From the NCBI RefSeq assembly GCF_000473145.1, contig NZ_KI421500.1, positions 496,225-560,224 on the forward strand: DNA of 64,000 nt, given 5' to 3'. Both the position numbers and the translations under genes were made by a program. Numbering within the stretch: position 1 is the first letter of the stretch; every line of letters begins with the position of its first letter. The notes under the pieces were generated by a model, which saw only the letters and a program-made list of their open reading frames with translations, was not told where the DNA came from and made no database searches. Shown here in pieces: positions 10,222-19,260 of the stretch. Source of the DNA: Leisingera daeponensis DSM 23529 (GTDB taxonomy: Bacteria; Pseudomonadota; Alphaproteobacteria; Rhodobacterales; Rhodobacteraceae).

Positions 10222-10614
10222 ATGAAGGTAGGGGTTCTCGCTCTCTTGATTGTTTCGATGGCGCAGATTGCTCATTCGGCTTCTAAGGCCGACTGTGAAG
10301 CCTCTGCATCGAATATGTTGAAGATTTGGCCAGAGATCGCATCGTTAGCTGATGTTGAGAATGGCTCGCAACTGTTGGCCGACAATAAGAAGGCTTGGGA
10401 ATGGTCGACCTTCGTGTTTTGGAGGGGGGCGATGGAGAAAATGCGTGGAAACAAAGACTTGGTCTGGAACTCACTCATCTTGACATCGGATGCTCTCGCT
10501 CAGTGTGCCGCGGCTGCCGGCCCGGCACCAACTGACCTGCCTAATGACCATGCCTTGATGTTTTATAGTGAGCACCGGATGGCAACTCTGAAGAAGACGG
10601 TGATTTCGCAATGA
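10222..10614 (+). CDS. A/T-rich secreted protein of unknown function between nuoH and nuoI
   Basis: 130 residues. The N-terminus [20 protein letters not shown] is a Sec signal peptide. The mature part is helical, with two cysteines (ADCEASAS and AQCAAAAG) and several tryptophans. No family recognised. Base and codon use differ sharply from its neighbours: many A/T-ending codons, against strongly G/C-ending codons in nuoH and nuoI. That suggests a recent acquisition that has fitted into the operon. The stop overlaps the nuoI start as ATGA, so nuoI translation probably depends on reading through it. Confidence 0.65.
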   Translation: MKVGVLALLIVSMAQIAHSASKADCEASASNMLKIWPEIASLADVENGSQLLADNKKAWEWSTFVFWRGAMEKMRGNKDLVWNSLILTSDALAQCAAAAGPAPTDLPNDHALMFYSEHRMATLKKTVISQ

Positions 10615-11105
10615 CCCAAATCGACTACACCCGCGCCGCCAAATACTTCCTGCTGCAGGATTTCTGGGTCGGCTTCAAACTGGGGATGAAGTATTTCTTC
10701 GCCCCCAAGGCCACCCTGAACTACCCGCACGAGAAGGGCCCGCTGTCGCCGCGCTTCCGCGGCGAGCACGCGCTGCGCCGCTATCCGAACGGCGAGGAGC
10801 GCTGCATTGCCTGCAAGCTGTGCGAGGCGATCTGCCCGGCACAGGCGATCACCATCGACGCGGAACCGCGCGAGGACGGCAGCCGCCGCACCACGCGCTA
10901 TGACATCGACATGACCAAATGCATCTACTGCGGCTTCTGCCAGGAAGCCTGCCCGGTGGATGCGATTGTCGAAGGCCCGAACTTCGAGTTCGCCACCGAA
11001 ACCCGCGAGGAGCTGTTCTACGACAAGGAGAAGCTGCTTTCGAACGGGGAGCGCTGGGAAGCCGAGATTGCCCGCAACCTGGAAATCGACGCGCCGTACC
11101 GATGA
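10611..11105 (+). CDS. nuoI: NADH-quinone oxidoreductase subunit I
   Basis: 164 residues, the usual length. Two ferredoxin motifs are present: C65-C68-C71-C75 ([12 protein letters not shown]) and C104-C107-C110-C114 ([12 protein letters not shown]), which bind clusters N6a and N6b. NuoI relays electrons from NuoG to the terminal cluster N2 in NuoB. The N-terminal [16 protein letters not shown] is the amphipathic helix that lies on the membrane. A 70-bp gap with a double palindrome separates it from the next gene. Confidence 0.97.
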   Translation: MTQIDYTRAAKYFLLQDFWVGFKLGMKYFFAPKATLNYPHEKGPLSPRFRGEHALRRYPNGEERCIACKLCEAICPAQAITIDAEPREDGSRRTTRYDIDMTKCIYCGFCQEACPVDAIVEGPNFEFATETREELFYDKEKLLSNGERWEAEIARNLEIDAPYR

Positions 11106-11114
11106 GAGAGCCGC

Positions 11115-11162
11115 GCAAAAGTTTTCGAAAACTTTTGCCAAGAATTTTCGAAAATTCTTGGC
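11115..11162. repeat. Tandem pair of TTCGAA-centred palindromes, copy 1
   Basis: Two adjoining perfect palindromes: 11115-11138 (24 bp) and 11137-11162 (26 bp), each centred on TTCGAA. They share the GC at their boundary. The second palindrome shares a 23-bp core with one at 42796-42817, where it again has a TTCGAA-centred partner. The pair fills the nuoI-to-CMD gap. It could form two A/T-rich cruciforms or RNA hairpins; function unknown. Confidence 0.75.
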
Positions 11163-11175
11163 TGGAGGAGAGCAA

Positions 11176-11610
11176 GTGAGCAAACAGCCGCCCAACCCGT
11201 TTGAGGCCATGATGCAGCAGATGCAGGCCCAGGCCCAGCAGATGGCCAAGGCGTTCAACCCGGCGCTGGAGAACTTCTCGCCCTCCGAGGCTTTCAAGGA
11301 GTTCGAGGCGCTGTGGCCCACCATGCCCAAAGAGGTCATGGAAATGATGTTCGGCAACACCGTCAACAAGGACGGGCTGGATGCCAAAACCCGGCTGCTG
11401 CTGACGCTGGCCGGGCTGACGTGCCAGGGCGCGCAGGCTGACAGTGCCGTGCGCCAGACCGTGCGCCACGCCCTCGCGGCCGGCGCCAAGAAACAAGAGA
11501 TCGTGGAAACGATCGCACAGATGTCGGTGTTTGCCGGCATTCCGGCCATGAACCGGGCGCTGGATCTGGCGCAGGGGGTCATGGACGACAAAAGGGACGA
11601 TGAGACATGA
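11176..11610 (+). CDS. Carboxymuconolactone-decarboxylase (AhpD-like) family protein
   Basis: 144 residues from GTG 11176, preceded by GGAGGAG at ideal spacing, which decides the start. Residues 1-45 are Gln/Met-rich and helical. Residues ~60-140 ([19 protein letters not shown], then [20 protein letters not shown]) form the all-helical CMD fold. The AhpD-type catalytic CxxC is absent: only a single Cys occurs at the usual place. Peroxidase-reductase activity like AhpD is therefore doubtful. Coupled to nuoJ by an ATGA overlap. Role with complex I is unknown. Confidence 0.75.
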   Translation: MSKQPPNPFEAMMQQMQAQAQQMAKAFNPALENFSPSEAFKEFEALWPTMPKEVMEMMFGNTVNKDGLDAKTRLLLTLAGLTCQGAQADSAVRQTVRHALAAGAKKQEIVETIAQMSVFAGIPAMNRALDLAQGVMDDKRDDET

Positions 11611-12209
11611 GCGTTTTTGCCTTCTACCTCTTCGCCATCAGCACCATCACCGGCGGGCTGTTCACCGTGATCAGCCGCCAGCCGGTGCATTCGGTGCTGT
11701 GGCTGATCCTGGCCTTCCTGTCTTCGGCCGGGCTGTTTGTGCTTCTGGGGGCGGAATTCGTCGCCATGCTGCTGGTCATCGTCTACGTGGGCGCGGTCGC
11801 GGTGCTGTTCCTGTTTGTGGTGATGATGCTGGACGTGGATTTTGCCGAGCTGAAGGCGGAGATGGCGCGCTACATGCCGCTTGCCCTGCTGATCGGCCTG
11901 GTGATCCTGATGCAGTTCGTGATGGCTTTCGGTGTCTGGGAAACCGCGCACCAGGCGCCTGAGCTGCTGGCCAATCCGGTGCCTGCCGACCGCCACAACA
12001 CCGAGGCGCTCGGCCTCATCATCTATGATCAATATTTCCTTCTGTTCCAGCTGGCGGGCCTGATCCTGCTGGTGGCGATGATCGGCGCAATCGTGCTGAC
12101 CCTGCGCCACCGCACCGACGTCAAGCGCCAGGACGTGGTTGCCCAGATGATGCGCGACCCGGCCAAAGCGATGGAGCTTAGGGACGTGAAACCGGGGCAG
12201 GGGCTGTGA
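11607..12209 (+). CDS. nuoJ: NADH-quinone oxidoreductase subunit J
   Basis: 200 residues with five membrane helices, the normal NuoJ/ND6 form. [20 protein letters not shown] is the hallmark helix 3, whose pi-bulge twists during coupling. NuoJ lies next to NuoK and NuoH in the membrane arm and helps form the proton path. The start overlaps the CMD-family stop; nuoK follows 4 bp later. Confidence 0.97.
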   Translation: MSVFAFYLFAISTITGGLFTVISRQPVHSVLWLILAFLSSAGLFVLLGAEFVAMLLVIVYVGAVAVLFLFVVMMLDVDFAELKAEMARYMPLALLIGLVILMQFVMAFGVWETAHQAPELLANPVPADRHNTEALGLIIYDQYFLLFQLAGLILLVAMIGAIVLTLRHRTDVKRQDVVAQMMRDPAKAMELRDVKPGQGL

Positions 12210-12213
12210 GCAC

Positions 12214-12519
12214 ATGATCGGACTTGAACATTATCTGACCGTCGCGGCGACGCTGTTCGTGATCGGCATCTTCGGGCTCTTCCTGAACCGCAAGAACGTG
12301 ATCATCCTCTTGATGAGCATCGAACTGATGCTTCTGGCGGTGAACATCAACCTGGTCGCCTTCTCCAGCTTCCTGGGCGATCTGGTCGGGCAGGTCTTTA
12401 CCCTGTTCGTGCTGACCGTGGCCGCCGCAGAGGCCGCCATCGGCCTTGCGATCCTGGTCTGCTTCTTCCGCAACCGCGGCACCATCGCCGTCGAAGACGT
12501 CAACGTGATGAAGGGCTAA
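12214..12519 (+). CDS. nuoK: NADH-quinone oxidoreductase subunit K
   Basis: 101 residues and three membrane helices, exactly as expected for NuoK/ND4[19 protein letters not shown] contains the conserved membrane glutamate of helix 2, and [18 protein letters not shown] holds the second glutamate; both are needed for proton transfer. It lies between nuoJ and nuoL as in most bacteria. Confidence 0.97.
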   Translation: MIGLEHYLTVAATLFVIGIFGLFLNRKNVIILLMSIELMLLAVNINLVAFSSFLGDLVGQVFTLFVLTVAAAEAAIGLAILVCFFRNRGTIAVEDVNVMKG

Positions 12520-12525
12520 AGAACC

Positions 12526-14646
12526 ATGGAAACCATCCTTCTCTTTGCCCCGCTGGCTGGCGCAATTATCTGCGGCTTCGGCCACAAGATGATCGGTGAG
12601 AAAGCCGCCACCGTGACCGCCACGGCGCTTTTGTTCCTGGCGGCGCTGCTCAGCTGGATCACCTTCCTGTCGTTTGACGGGGTGACGCAGAACATCGAGA
12701 TCTTCCGCTGGATCGAAAGCGGCTCGCTGTCGACCTCCTGGGCGATCCGCCTGGACCGTCTGACCGCGATCATGCTGATCGTGATCACCACGGTGTCGTC
12801 GCTCGTGCACCTCTATTCCTTCGGCTACATGGATCATGACCCGCAGTGGAAAGAGGGCGAGAGCTACAAGCCGCGCTTCTTTGCCTACTTGTCGTTCTTC
12901 ACCTTCGCGATGCTGATGCTGGTGACCTCCGACAACCTGGTGCAGATGTTCTTCGGCTGGGAAGGCGTGGGCGTTGCCTCCTACCTGCTGATCGGCTTCT
13001 ACTACCGCAAGCCATCGGCCAATGCGGCGGCGATGAAGGCGTTTATCGTCAACCGCGTCGGCGACTTCGGCTTTGCGCTGGGGATTTTCGGGCTGTTCTT
13101 CCTGACCGACAGCATCAACCTGGCGGACATCTTTGCCGCCGCCCCGACGCTGGCGGAAACCCAGGTGTCCTTCCTGTGGACCGAATGGAACGCGGCGAAC
13201 CTGCTGGCCTTCCTGCTGTTTGTCGGTGCGATGGGCAAATCGGCGCAGCTCTTGCTGCACACCTGGCTGCCGGACGCGATGGAAGGCCCGACCCCGGTGT
13301 CGGCGCTGATCCACGCCGCGACCATGGTGACCGCGGGCGTGTTCCTGGTCTGCCGGATGTCGCCGCTGATGGAATTCGCGCCTGAGGCCACCGCCTTTAT
13401 CACCGTGCTGGGCGCTGCGACCGCGTTCTTCGCGGCTACCGTGGGCCTGGTGCAGAACGACATCAAGCGCGTGATCGCCTATTCGACCTGCTCGCAGCTG
13501 GGCTACATGTTCGTGGCGGCTGGCGTCGGCATGTACTCGGCGGCCATGTTCCACCTGTTCACCCACGCCTTCTTCAAGGCGATGCTGTTCCTGGGCGCCG
13601 GTTCGGTGATCCACGCGATGCATCACGAGCAGGACATGCGGAACTACGGCGCGCTGCGCAAAAAGATCCCCTATACCTTCTGGGCGATGATGATCGGCAC
13701 CCTGGCGATTACCGGCGTCGGTATTCCGCTGAGCGGCTGGGTTGGCTTTGCCGGCTTTGTGTCCAAGGACGCCATCATCGAAAGCGCCTATGCGGGCGGT
13801 TCCATGTTCGGCTTCTGGGCGCTGGTGATCGCGGCCTTCATGACCTCCTTCTATTCCTGGCGCCTGATGTTCATGACCTTCTACGGCAAGGCGCGCGGGG
13901 ATCAGCACACCCACGACCACGCCCATGAAAGCCCCTGGACCATGCTGGTGCCGCTGGGCGTGCTGGCCCTCGGCGCAATCTTCTCGGGCATGCTGTGGTA
14001 CAGCAGCTTCTTCGGCCACGCCGACCAAGTCGGCAAGTTCTACGGCATTCCTGTGGCGGAAGCCGCGGCTTCGGAGCAAGGCGAAGAGGCAGGCCACGGC
14101 GAAGAAGCCGCGCACGGCGAAGAGGCTGCACACGGCGAAGAGGCTGCACACGGCGGCGAAGGCGAGCATCACTATGTGTTTGCCGGCCAGCCGGGCGAGG
14201 GTGCGCTCTATATCGCGCCGGACAACCACATCCTGGAGGACGCGCATGCAGCGCCGAAATGGGTGAAGCTGTCGCCGTTTGCAGCAATGCTGGGCGGCCT
14301 GGTTCTGGCGCTGTGGTTCTACATCTGGAACCCGTCGCTGCCGAAGCGTCTGGCCGAACAGCAGCGTCCGCTGTACCTGTTCCTGCTCAACAAATGGTAC
14401 TTTGACGAAATCTATAACGCGATCTTCGTCAAACCGGCCTTGGCCCTGGGCCGCTTCTTCTGGAAACGCGGCGATGGCAACGCCATCGACGGCTTCCTGA
14501 ACGGTCTGGCCATGGGCGTGGTTCCCTTCTTCACCCGCCTCGCGGGCCGGGCGCAGTCCGGTTACATCTTCACTTATGCCTTCTGGATGGTGCTGGGCAT
14601 TGCGGCCCTGGTCACCTGGATGTCGATCGGCGGAGGAACGCACTGA
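12526..14646 (+). CDS. nuoL: NADH-quinone oxidoreductase subunit L
   Basis: 706 residues, at the long end for NuoL. The antiporter-like core (residues ~1-500) has [39 protein letters not shown] pump residues, and Lys/His positions in the middle helices. After residue ~510 there is a soluble His/Glu-rich loop with four 6-residue repeats (519-542). The C-terminus resumes with the long lateral helix and a terminal membrane helix. NuoL is the distal proton pump. The stop overlaps the nuoM start (TGATG). Confidence 0.97.
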   Translation: METILLFAPLAGAIICGFGHKMIGEKAATVTATALLFLAALLSWITFLSFDGVTQNIEIFRWIESGSLSTSWAIRLDRLTAIMLIVITTVSSLVHLYSFGYMDHDPQWKEGESYKPRFFAYLSFFTFAMLMLVTSDNLVQMFFGWEGVGVASYLLIGFYYRKPSANAAAMKAFIVNRVGDFGFALGIFGLFFLTDSINLADIFAAAPTLAETQVSFLWTEWNAANLLAFLLFVGAMGKSAQLLLHTWLPDAMEGPTPVSALIHAATMVTAGVFLVCRMSPLMEFAPEATAFITVLGAATAFFAATVGLVQNDIKRVIAYSTCSQLGYMFVAAGVGMYSAAMFHLFTHAFFKAMLFLGAGSVIHAMHHEQDMRNYGALRKKIPYTFWAMMIGTLAITGVGIPLSGWVGFAGFVSKDAIIESAYAGGSMFGFWALVIAAFMTSFYSWRLMFMTFYGKARGDQHTHDHAHESPWTMLVPLGVLALGAIFSGMLWYSSFFGHADQVGKFYGIPVAEAAASEQGEEAGHGEEAAHGEEAAHGEEAAHGGEGEHHYVFAGQPGEGALYIAPDNHILEDAHAAPKWVKLSPFAAMLGGLVLALWFYIWNPSLPKRLAEQQRPLYLFLLNKWYFDEIYNAIFVKPALALGRFFWKRGDGNAIDGFLNGLAMGVVPFFTRLAGRAQSGYIFTYAFWMVLGIAALVTWMSIGGGTH
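14080..14151 (+). repeat. Four tandem 18-bp repeats inside nuoL
   Basis: Units at 14080, 14098, 14116 and 14134, each encoding GEEAxH (GEEAGH, then GEEAAH three times), followed by GGEGEHHY. The last two units are identical at the DNA level, which suggests recent slippage. The repeat stays in frame and adds about 24 residues of acidic, His-rich loop before the lateral helix. Confidence 0.85.
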
Positions 14647-16193
14647 TGGACAATCTCCTTTCTATTGTCACCTTCATCCCGGCGCTCGCGGCGGCCATCC
14701 TGGCCCTGTTCCTGCGCGGCGAGGATAAGGCGGCGCAGCGCAACGCCAAGTTTGTTGCGCTTTTTGCCACCACCATCACCTTCCTGGTGAGCCTCGGCAT
14801 CTATTTCGAGTTCGACCCCAACAACACCGGCTTCCAGTTCGTGGAAGAGGCGGAGTGGATCTTCGGGCTGAAGTACAAAATGGGCGTCGACGGCATCTCG
14901 GTGCTGTTCGTGATGCTGACCACCTTCATCATGCCGCTGACCATCCTGGCCAGCTGGAATGTGACCACCCGCGTCAAGGAATACATGGTGGCTTTCCTGC
15001 TGCTGGAGACCCTGATGCTGGGCGTCTTCATGGCGCTGGACCTGGTGCTGTTCTACCTGTTCTTCGAGGCAGGCCTCATTCCGATGTTCCTGATCATCGG
15101 CATCTGGGGCGGCAAGGAGCGGATCTACGCCTCCTTCAAGTTCTTCCTCTACACCTTCTTCGGCTCGGTGCTGATGCTGGTGGCGATGGTGTTCATGTAT
15201 GTGGATGCCGGCACCACCGATATCGAGACCCTGCTGACCCACAGCTTCTCGGCGGCGTCCTTTGACGTGCTGGGCATTCACATCGTGGGCGGTGCGCAGA
15301 CGCTGATGTTCCTGGCCTTCTTTGCCTCCTTCGCGGTGAAGATGCCGATGTGGCCGGTGCACACCTGGCTGCCGGACGCGCACGTGCAGGCGCCGACCGC
15401 GGGCTCCGTGGTGCTGGCGGCGATTCTGCTGAAGATGGGCGGCTACGGCTTCCTGCGCTTCTCCCTGCCGATGTTCCCGGTGGGCGCGGACGTGATGACC
15501 GATGTGGTCCTGTGGATGTCCGCGATTGCGGTGGTCTACACCTCGCTGGTGGCGATGGTGCAGGAAGACATGAAAAAGCTGATTGCCTATTCCTCGGTTG
15601 CGCACATGGGCTTTGTCACCATGGGCATCTTTGCCGCCAACCAGCAGGGCATCGACGGCGCCATCTTCCAGATGCTGTCGCACGGTTTCATCTCCGCCGC
15701 GCTCTTCCTTTGCGTGGGCGTGATCTATGACCGGATGCACACCCGCGACATCGACGCCTATGGCGGCCTGGTGATCCGGATGCCGGCTTATGCGCTGGTC
15801 TTCATGTTCTTCACCATGGGCAACGTCGGCCTGCCGGGCACCTCCGGTTTCATCGGTGAATTCCTGACCCTGATGGGCACCTTCCAGAAGAACACCTGGG
15901 TGACCGCGGTGGCGGCAACCGGCGTGATCTTTTCGGCCGGCTATGCGCTGTGGCTCTACCGCCGCGTGGTGTTCGGCGACCTGATCAAGGGCAGCCTGAT
16001 GGGCATCAAGGACATGTCCGCGCGCGAACGCTTCGTCTTTGCGCCGCTGATCGCCATGACCCTGATCCTGGGCATCTACCCGGCGGTGGTCACCGACATC
16101 ATCGGCCCCTCGACCGAGGCGCTGATTGCAAACTTCAACCAGTCTCTGGCGGCGGCCGATACCTCGGCAGCCACCCAGATTGCTTCGCATTAA
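14646..16193 (+). CDS. nuoM: NADH-quinone oxidoreductase subunit M
   Basis: 515 residues, about 14 membrane helices. [18 protein letters not shown] carries the conserved helix-5 glutamate. [18 protein letters not shown] and [10 protein letters not shown], with later Lys residues, form the proton channel. NuoM is the second antiporter-like pump of the membrane arm, between NuoN and NuoL. It overlaps the end of nuoL and is followed 15 bp later by nuoN. Confidence 0.97.
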   Translation: MDNLLSIVTFIPALAAAILALFLRGEDKAAQRNAKFVALFATTITFLVSLGIYFEFDPNNTGFQFVEEAEWIFGLKYKMGVDGISVLFVMLTTFIMPLTILASWNVTTRVKEYMVAFLLLETLMLGVFMALDLVLFYLFFEAGLIPMFLIIGIWGGKERIYASFKFFLYTFFGSVLMLVAMVFMYVDAGTTDIETLLTHSFSAASFDVLGIHIVGGAQTLMFLAFFASFAVKMPMWPVHTWLPDAHVQAPTAGSVVLAAILLKMGGYGFLRFSLPMFPVGADVMTDVVLWMSAIAVVYTSLVAMVQEDMKKLIAYSSVAHMGFVTMGIFAANQQGIDGAIFQMLSHGFISAALFLCVGVIYDRMHTRDIDAYGGLVIRMPAYALVFMFFTMGNVGLPGTSGFIGEFLTLMGTFQKNTWVTAVAATGVIFSAGYALWLYRRVVFGDLIKGSLMGIKDMSARERFVFAPLIAMTLILGIYPAVVTDIIGPSTEALIANFNQSLAAADTSAATQIASH

Positions 16194-16208
16194 GGGGGCA
16201 TCAGGCAG

Positions 16209-17648
16209 ATGATCCAAGCTGATCTTACTGTAATCCTGCCAGAGATCGTTCTGGCGCTCTACGCCATGGCGGCGCTGATCGGCGCGGTCTACACCGGCAA
16301 GGACAAGCTGGCCGCCCCGCTGGTCTGGAGCACCGCGGCGCTGATGGCCGTGCTGGCGTTCTGGATTGCCAGCAGCCCGGCCGGCACCCAGACCGCCTTT
16401 GGCGGCATGTTCATCGACGACAGCTTCTCGCGCTTTGCCAAGGTGGCGCTGCTGCTGGGCGCGTCGGCTGTGCTGCTGATCGGCCAGGACTACATGGCGC
16501 GCCGCGGGCTGCTGAAGTTCGAATACCCGGTCCTGGTGGCGCTGTCTGCGGTCGGCATGATGATGATGGTGTCCGCAGGCAACCTGATGTCCCTCTACAT
16601 GGGGCTGGAGCTGCAGTCGCTGTCGCTCTACGTCGTGGCCGCGATGCGCCGCGACAGCGTGAAGTCGACCGAGGCGGGCCTCAAGTACTTCGTGCTGGGC
16701 GCCCTGTCCTCCGGCCTGCTGCTGTACGGTGCCTCGCTGGTCTACGGCTTTGCCGGCACCACCCAGTTCGCGGGCATCATCCAGGTGGCAGAGCAGGGCC
16801 AAATGTCCCTCGGCATGCTGTTCGGCCTGGTGTTCATGATCTCAGGTCTTGCGTTCAAGGTCTCGGCGGTGCCCTTCCACATGTGGACCCCGGACGTCTA
16901 CGAAGGCTCGCCGACGCCTGTGACCGCCTTCTTTGCCACCGCGCCGAAGGTTGCGGCGATGGGCCTGTTCGCCCGCGTGCTGCATGACGCCTTTGGCGGC
17001 GCCATTGCCGACTGGCAGCAGATCATCGTGGTTCTGTCGGTGCTGTCGATGTTCCTGGGCGCCATCGCCGCGATCGGCCAGCGCGACATCAAGCGCCTGA
17101 TGGCCTTCTCCTCGATCGCCCACATGGGCTATGCGATGATCGGCCTGGCAGCGGGCACCGAGGCGGGCATCACCGCGATGCTGGTTTACCTGGCAATCTA
17201 TGTCACCATGAACATCGGCACCTTCTCCTTCATCCTGATGCTGCAGAAGGACGGCAAGCCGGTCACTGACATTCTGGCCCTGAACCAGTTCGCCGCGCGC
17301 GAGCCGGGCAAGGCGCTGGCGGTGCTGATCCTGATGTTCTCGCTGGCCGGCGTGCCGCCGATGCTGGGCTTCTTTGCCAAGCTGGGCGTGTGGAAAGCGG
17401 GTGTGGAGGCCGGGCTGATGGGGCTGGTCGTGGCCTCCGCCATCGCCTCGGTGATCGGCGCGTTCTATTACCTGCGCATTGTCTTCTACATGTACTTCGG
17501 CACAGGCGAAGACGATGTCGAGGCCAAGGGCTCGCCGGTGCTGACCGTTGCGCTGATGGCGTCTGCCGCCATGATGCTGGTCGGGCTGGTGTACCAGTTC
17601 GGCGTGGACACTGCAGCGGCTGCCGCCGCAGCGACCCTTGTAAATTGA
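16209..17648 (+). CDS. nuoN: NADH-quinone oxidoreductase subunit N
   Basis: 479 residues, the third antiporter-like pump. [18 protein letters not shown] holds the helix-5 glutamate; [20 protein letters not shown] and [20 protein letters not shown] are canonical. The last gene of the nuo operon; a strong terminator starts 22 bp after the stop. With L and M it forms the proton-pumping chain of the membrane arm. Confidence 0.97.
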   Translation: MIQADLTVILPEIVLALYAMAALIGAVYTGKDKLAAPLVWSTAALMAVLAFWIASSPAGTQTAFGGMFIDDSFSRFAKVALLLGASAVLLIGQDYMARRGLLKFEYPVLVALSAVGMMMMVSAGNLMSLYMGLELQSLSLYVVAAMRRDSVKSTEAGLKYFVLGALSSGLLLYGASLVYGFAGTTQFAGIIQVAEQGQMSLGMLFGLVFMISGLAFKVSAVPFHMWTPDVYEGSPTPVTAFFATAPKVAAMGLFARVLHDAFGGAIADWQQIIVVLSVLSMFLGAIAAIGQRDIKRLMAFSSIAHMGYAMIGLAAGTEAGITAMLVYLAIYVTMNIGTFSFILMLQKDGKPVTDILALNQFAAREPGKALAVLILMFSLAGVPPMLGFFAKLGVWKAGVEAGLMGLVVASAIASVIGAFYYLRIVFYMYFGTGEDDVEAKGSPVLTVALMASAAMMLVGLVYQFGVDTAAAAAAATLVN

Positions 17649-17669
17649 TCTGCTTTTCAGGCAGGCTGG

Positions 17670-17698
17670 AAAGGCCCGGTCACGCGACCGGGCCTTTT
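17670..17698 (+). terminator. Rho-independent terminator of the nuo operon
   Basis: AAAGGCCCGGTC - ACGC - GACCGGGCCTTTT: a 12-bp, G/C-rich stem with a 4-nt loop and a T-run, directly after nuoN and before birA. It should end the nuo transcript, though some read-through into birA is possible because birA begins only ~20 bp later. Confidence 0.85.
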
Positions 17699-17718
17699 CG
17701 CACTTTTGAGGAGCGCAG

Positions 17719-18465
17719 ATGAGCTGGCCAGCAGGATATGGAAAACGGGTGCTCGCCGAGGTGGACAGCACCCTCAACGAGGCCGCCCGCATCGCCGGGG
17801 AGCTGGCGGGCCCTGAGTGGATCCTGGCGCTGCGCCAGACCCAAGGGCGCGGCCGCCGCGGCCGCGACTGGAAGGACCCCAAAGGCAACTTTGCGGCCAC
17901 TCTGGTGATGCGCCCCGACGGCGCTCCGGATCAGGCGGCGCTGCGCAGCTTCGTCGCCGCATTGGCCGTTTACGACGCCTGCGTCGCAGTGACGGGCCGC
18001 AGCGAGGGGCTGTCGCTGAAGTGGCCCAACGACGTGCTGCTGAAGGGCGGCAAGCTGGCGGGCATCCTGCTGGAAAGCGCGGGCAACGGGCAGGGGGTCA
18101 ACCACCTGTTTGTCGGCATCGGTGTCAATCTGGTGGAAACCCCGATGCAGGAATGGCTGGAGCCCGGCGCCGTCTACCCGGTATCGCTGTTGTCGGAAAC
18201 CGGCGTGCAGGTCACCCCGGAGGAGTTTCTGATAGCCGTCGCCGGCGCGTTCGCCCGCTACGAGCAGCAGTTTGCGACCTACGGGTTTGAACCGATCCGC
18301 ACCGAATGGCTGGCCCGCGCCGCCAAGCTGGGCGAGGTGATCACGGCCCGCACCGCCAATTCGGAAACCGAGGGCACCTTTGAAACGGTGGACGCCAGCG
18401 GCAACCTTGTCCTAAACACCGCCAAAGGCCGCGTCAGCATTCCCGCGGCCGACATTTATTTCTAG
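17719..18465 (+). CDS. birA: Biotin--[acetyl-CoA-carboxylase] ligase
   Basis: 248 residues. QTQGRGRRGRDWKDPKGNF is the biotinoyl-AMP-binding GRGRxGR loop, and LKWPNDVLLKGGKLAGILLE is the lysine-containing catalytic motif. The N-terminal DNA-binding domain of E. coli BirA is missing, so this is a monofunctional ligase and not a repressor of biotin genes. It attaches biotin to the AccB subunit and other biotin carboxylases. birA, coaX and the RNase J gene follow nuo, an order I recall from other Rhodobacteraceae. Confidence 0.92.
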   Translation: MSWPAGYGKRVLAEVDSTLNEAARIAGELAGPEWILALRQTQGRGRRGRDWKDPKGNFAATLVMRPDGAPDQAALRSFVAALAVYDACVAVTGRSEGLSLKWPNDVLLKGGKLAGILLESAGNGQGVNHLFVGIGVNLVETPMQEWLEPGAVYPVSLLSETGVQVTPEEFLIAVAGAFARYEQQFATYGFEPIRTEWLARAAKLGEVITARTANSETEGTFETVDASGNLVLNTAKGRVSIPAADIYF

Positions 18466-18477
18466 GAAGGGGCAGCA

Positions 18478-19260
18478 ATGCTTCTGGCAGTTGATTGCGG
18501 CAACACCAATACCGTCTTCTCGATCTATGACGGGGAAAAGTTCCTTGGTCTGTGGCGCACCGCCACCGACTGGAAGAGAACCGCCGACCAGTACTATGTC
18601 TGGCTCAGCACGCTGATGCGGCTGCAGGGGATCGAGGCGGATATCACCGACATGATCATCTCCTCCACCGTGCCGCGGGTGGTGTTCAACCTGCGTGTGC
18701 TGGCGGACCGCTATTTCAACACGCGGCCCTTGGTGGTGGGCAAACCCGACTGCCTGCTGCCCGTCGCGGTGCGGGTGGACGAAGGCACCGCCGTCGGCCC
18801 TGACCGGCTGGTCAACACGGTTTCGGGGTTTGACACCTACGGCGGCAACCTGATCGTGGTGGATTTCGGCACCGCCACCACCTTTGACGTGGTGGCCGAG
18901 GATGGCGCCTATGTCGGCGGGGTGATTGCGCCGGGTGTGAACCTGAGCCTGGAAGCGCTGCACCAGGCCGCCGCGGCACTGCCTCACGTGGACATATCCA
19001 AGCCGCAAAATGTCATCGGCACCAACACCGTCGCCTGCATGCAGTCCGGCGTGTTCTGGGGCTATGTCGGCCTGGTGCGCGAGATTTGCGCCCGTATCAA
19101 GGCCGAACGCGCGGTGCCGATGAAAGTGATCTCAACAGGCGGGCTGGCGCCTCTGTTCCAGCAATCTGCCGATCTGTTTGACGCATATGAGGACGATCTC
19201 ACCATGCATGGGCTGCAGATCATCCACAAATACAACAAGGAAAATGGTACTGACGCATGA
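18478..19260 (+). CDS. coaX: Type III pantothenate kinase
   Basis: 260 residues. MLLAVDCGNTNTVFSIYDG is the first phosphate-binding motif of the ASKHA fold; VDFGTATTFDVV is the second. The middle KPDCLLPVAVRVDEGTAVGPDRLVN matches the pantothenate-site region of CoaX enzymes (quoted here in parts: DEGTAVGPDRL). It makes 4'-phosphopantothenate, the first step of coenzyme A synthesis, and is not inhibited by CoA. Its start is 12 bp after birA; its stop overlaps the RNase J start (ATGA). Confidence 0.93.
   Translation: MLLAVDCGNTNTVFSIYDGEKFLGLWRTATDWKRTADQYYVWLSTLMRLQGIEADITDMIISSTVPRVVFNLRVLADRYFNTRPLVVGKPDCLLPVAVRVDEGTAVGPDRLVNTVSGFDTYGGNLIVVDFGTATTFDVVAEDGAYVGGVIAPGVNLSLEALHQAAAALPHVDISKPQNVIGTNTVACMQSGVFWGYVGLVREICARIKAERAVPMKVISTGGLAPLFQQSADLFDAYEDDLTMHGLQIIHKYNKENGTDA

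Noticed and set aside
12178..14643. 821-codon frame antisense to nuoL
   Set aside because: Shadow of nuoL; composition is Gln/His/Arg-rich, typical of reverse-complement frames.
14574..16802. 742-codon frame antisense to nuoM and nuoN
   Set aside because: Crosses two real genes on the other strand and has shadow-type composition.
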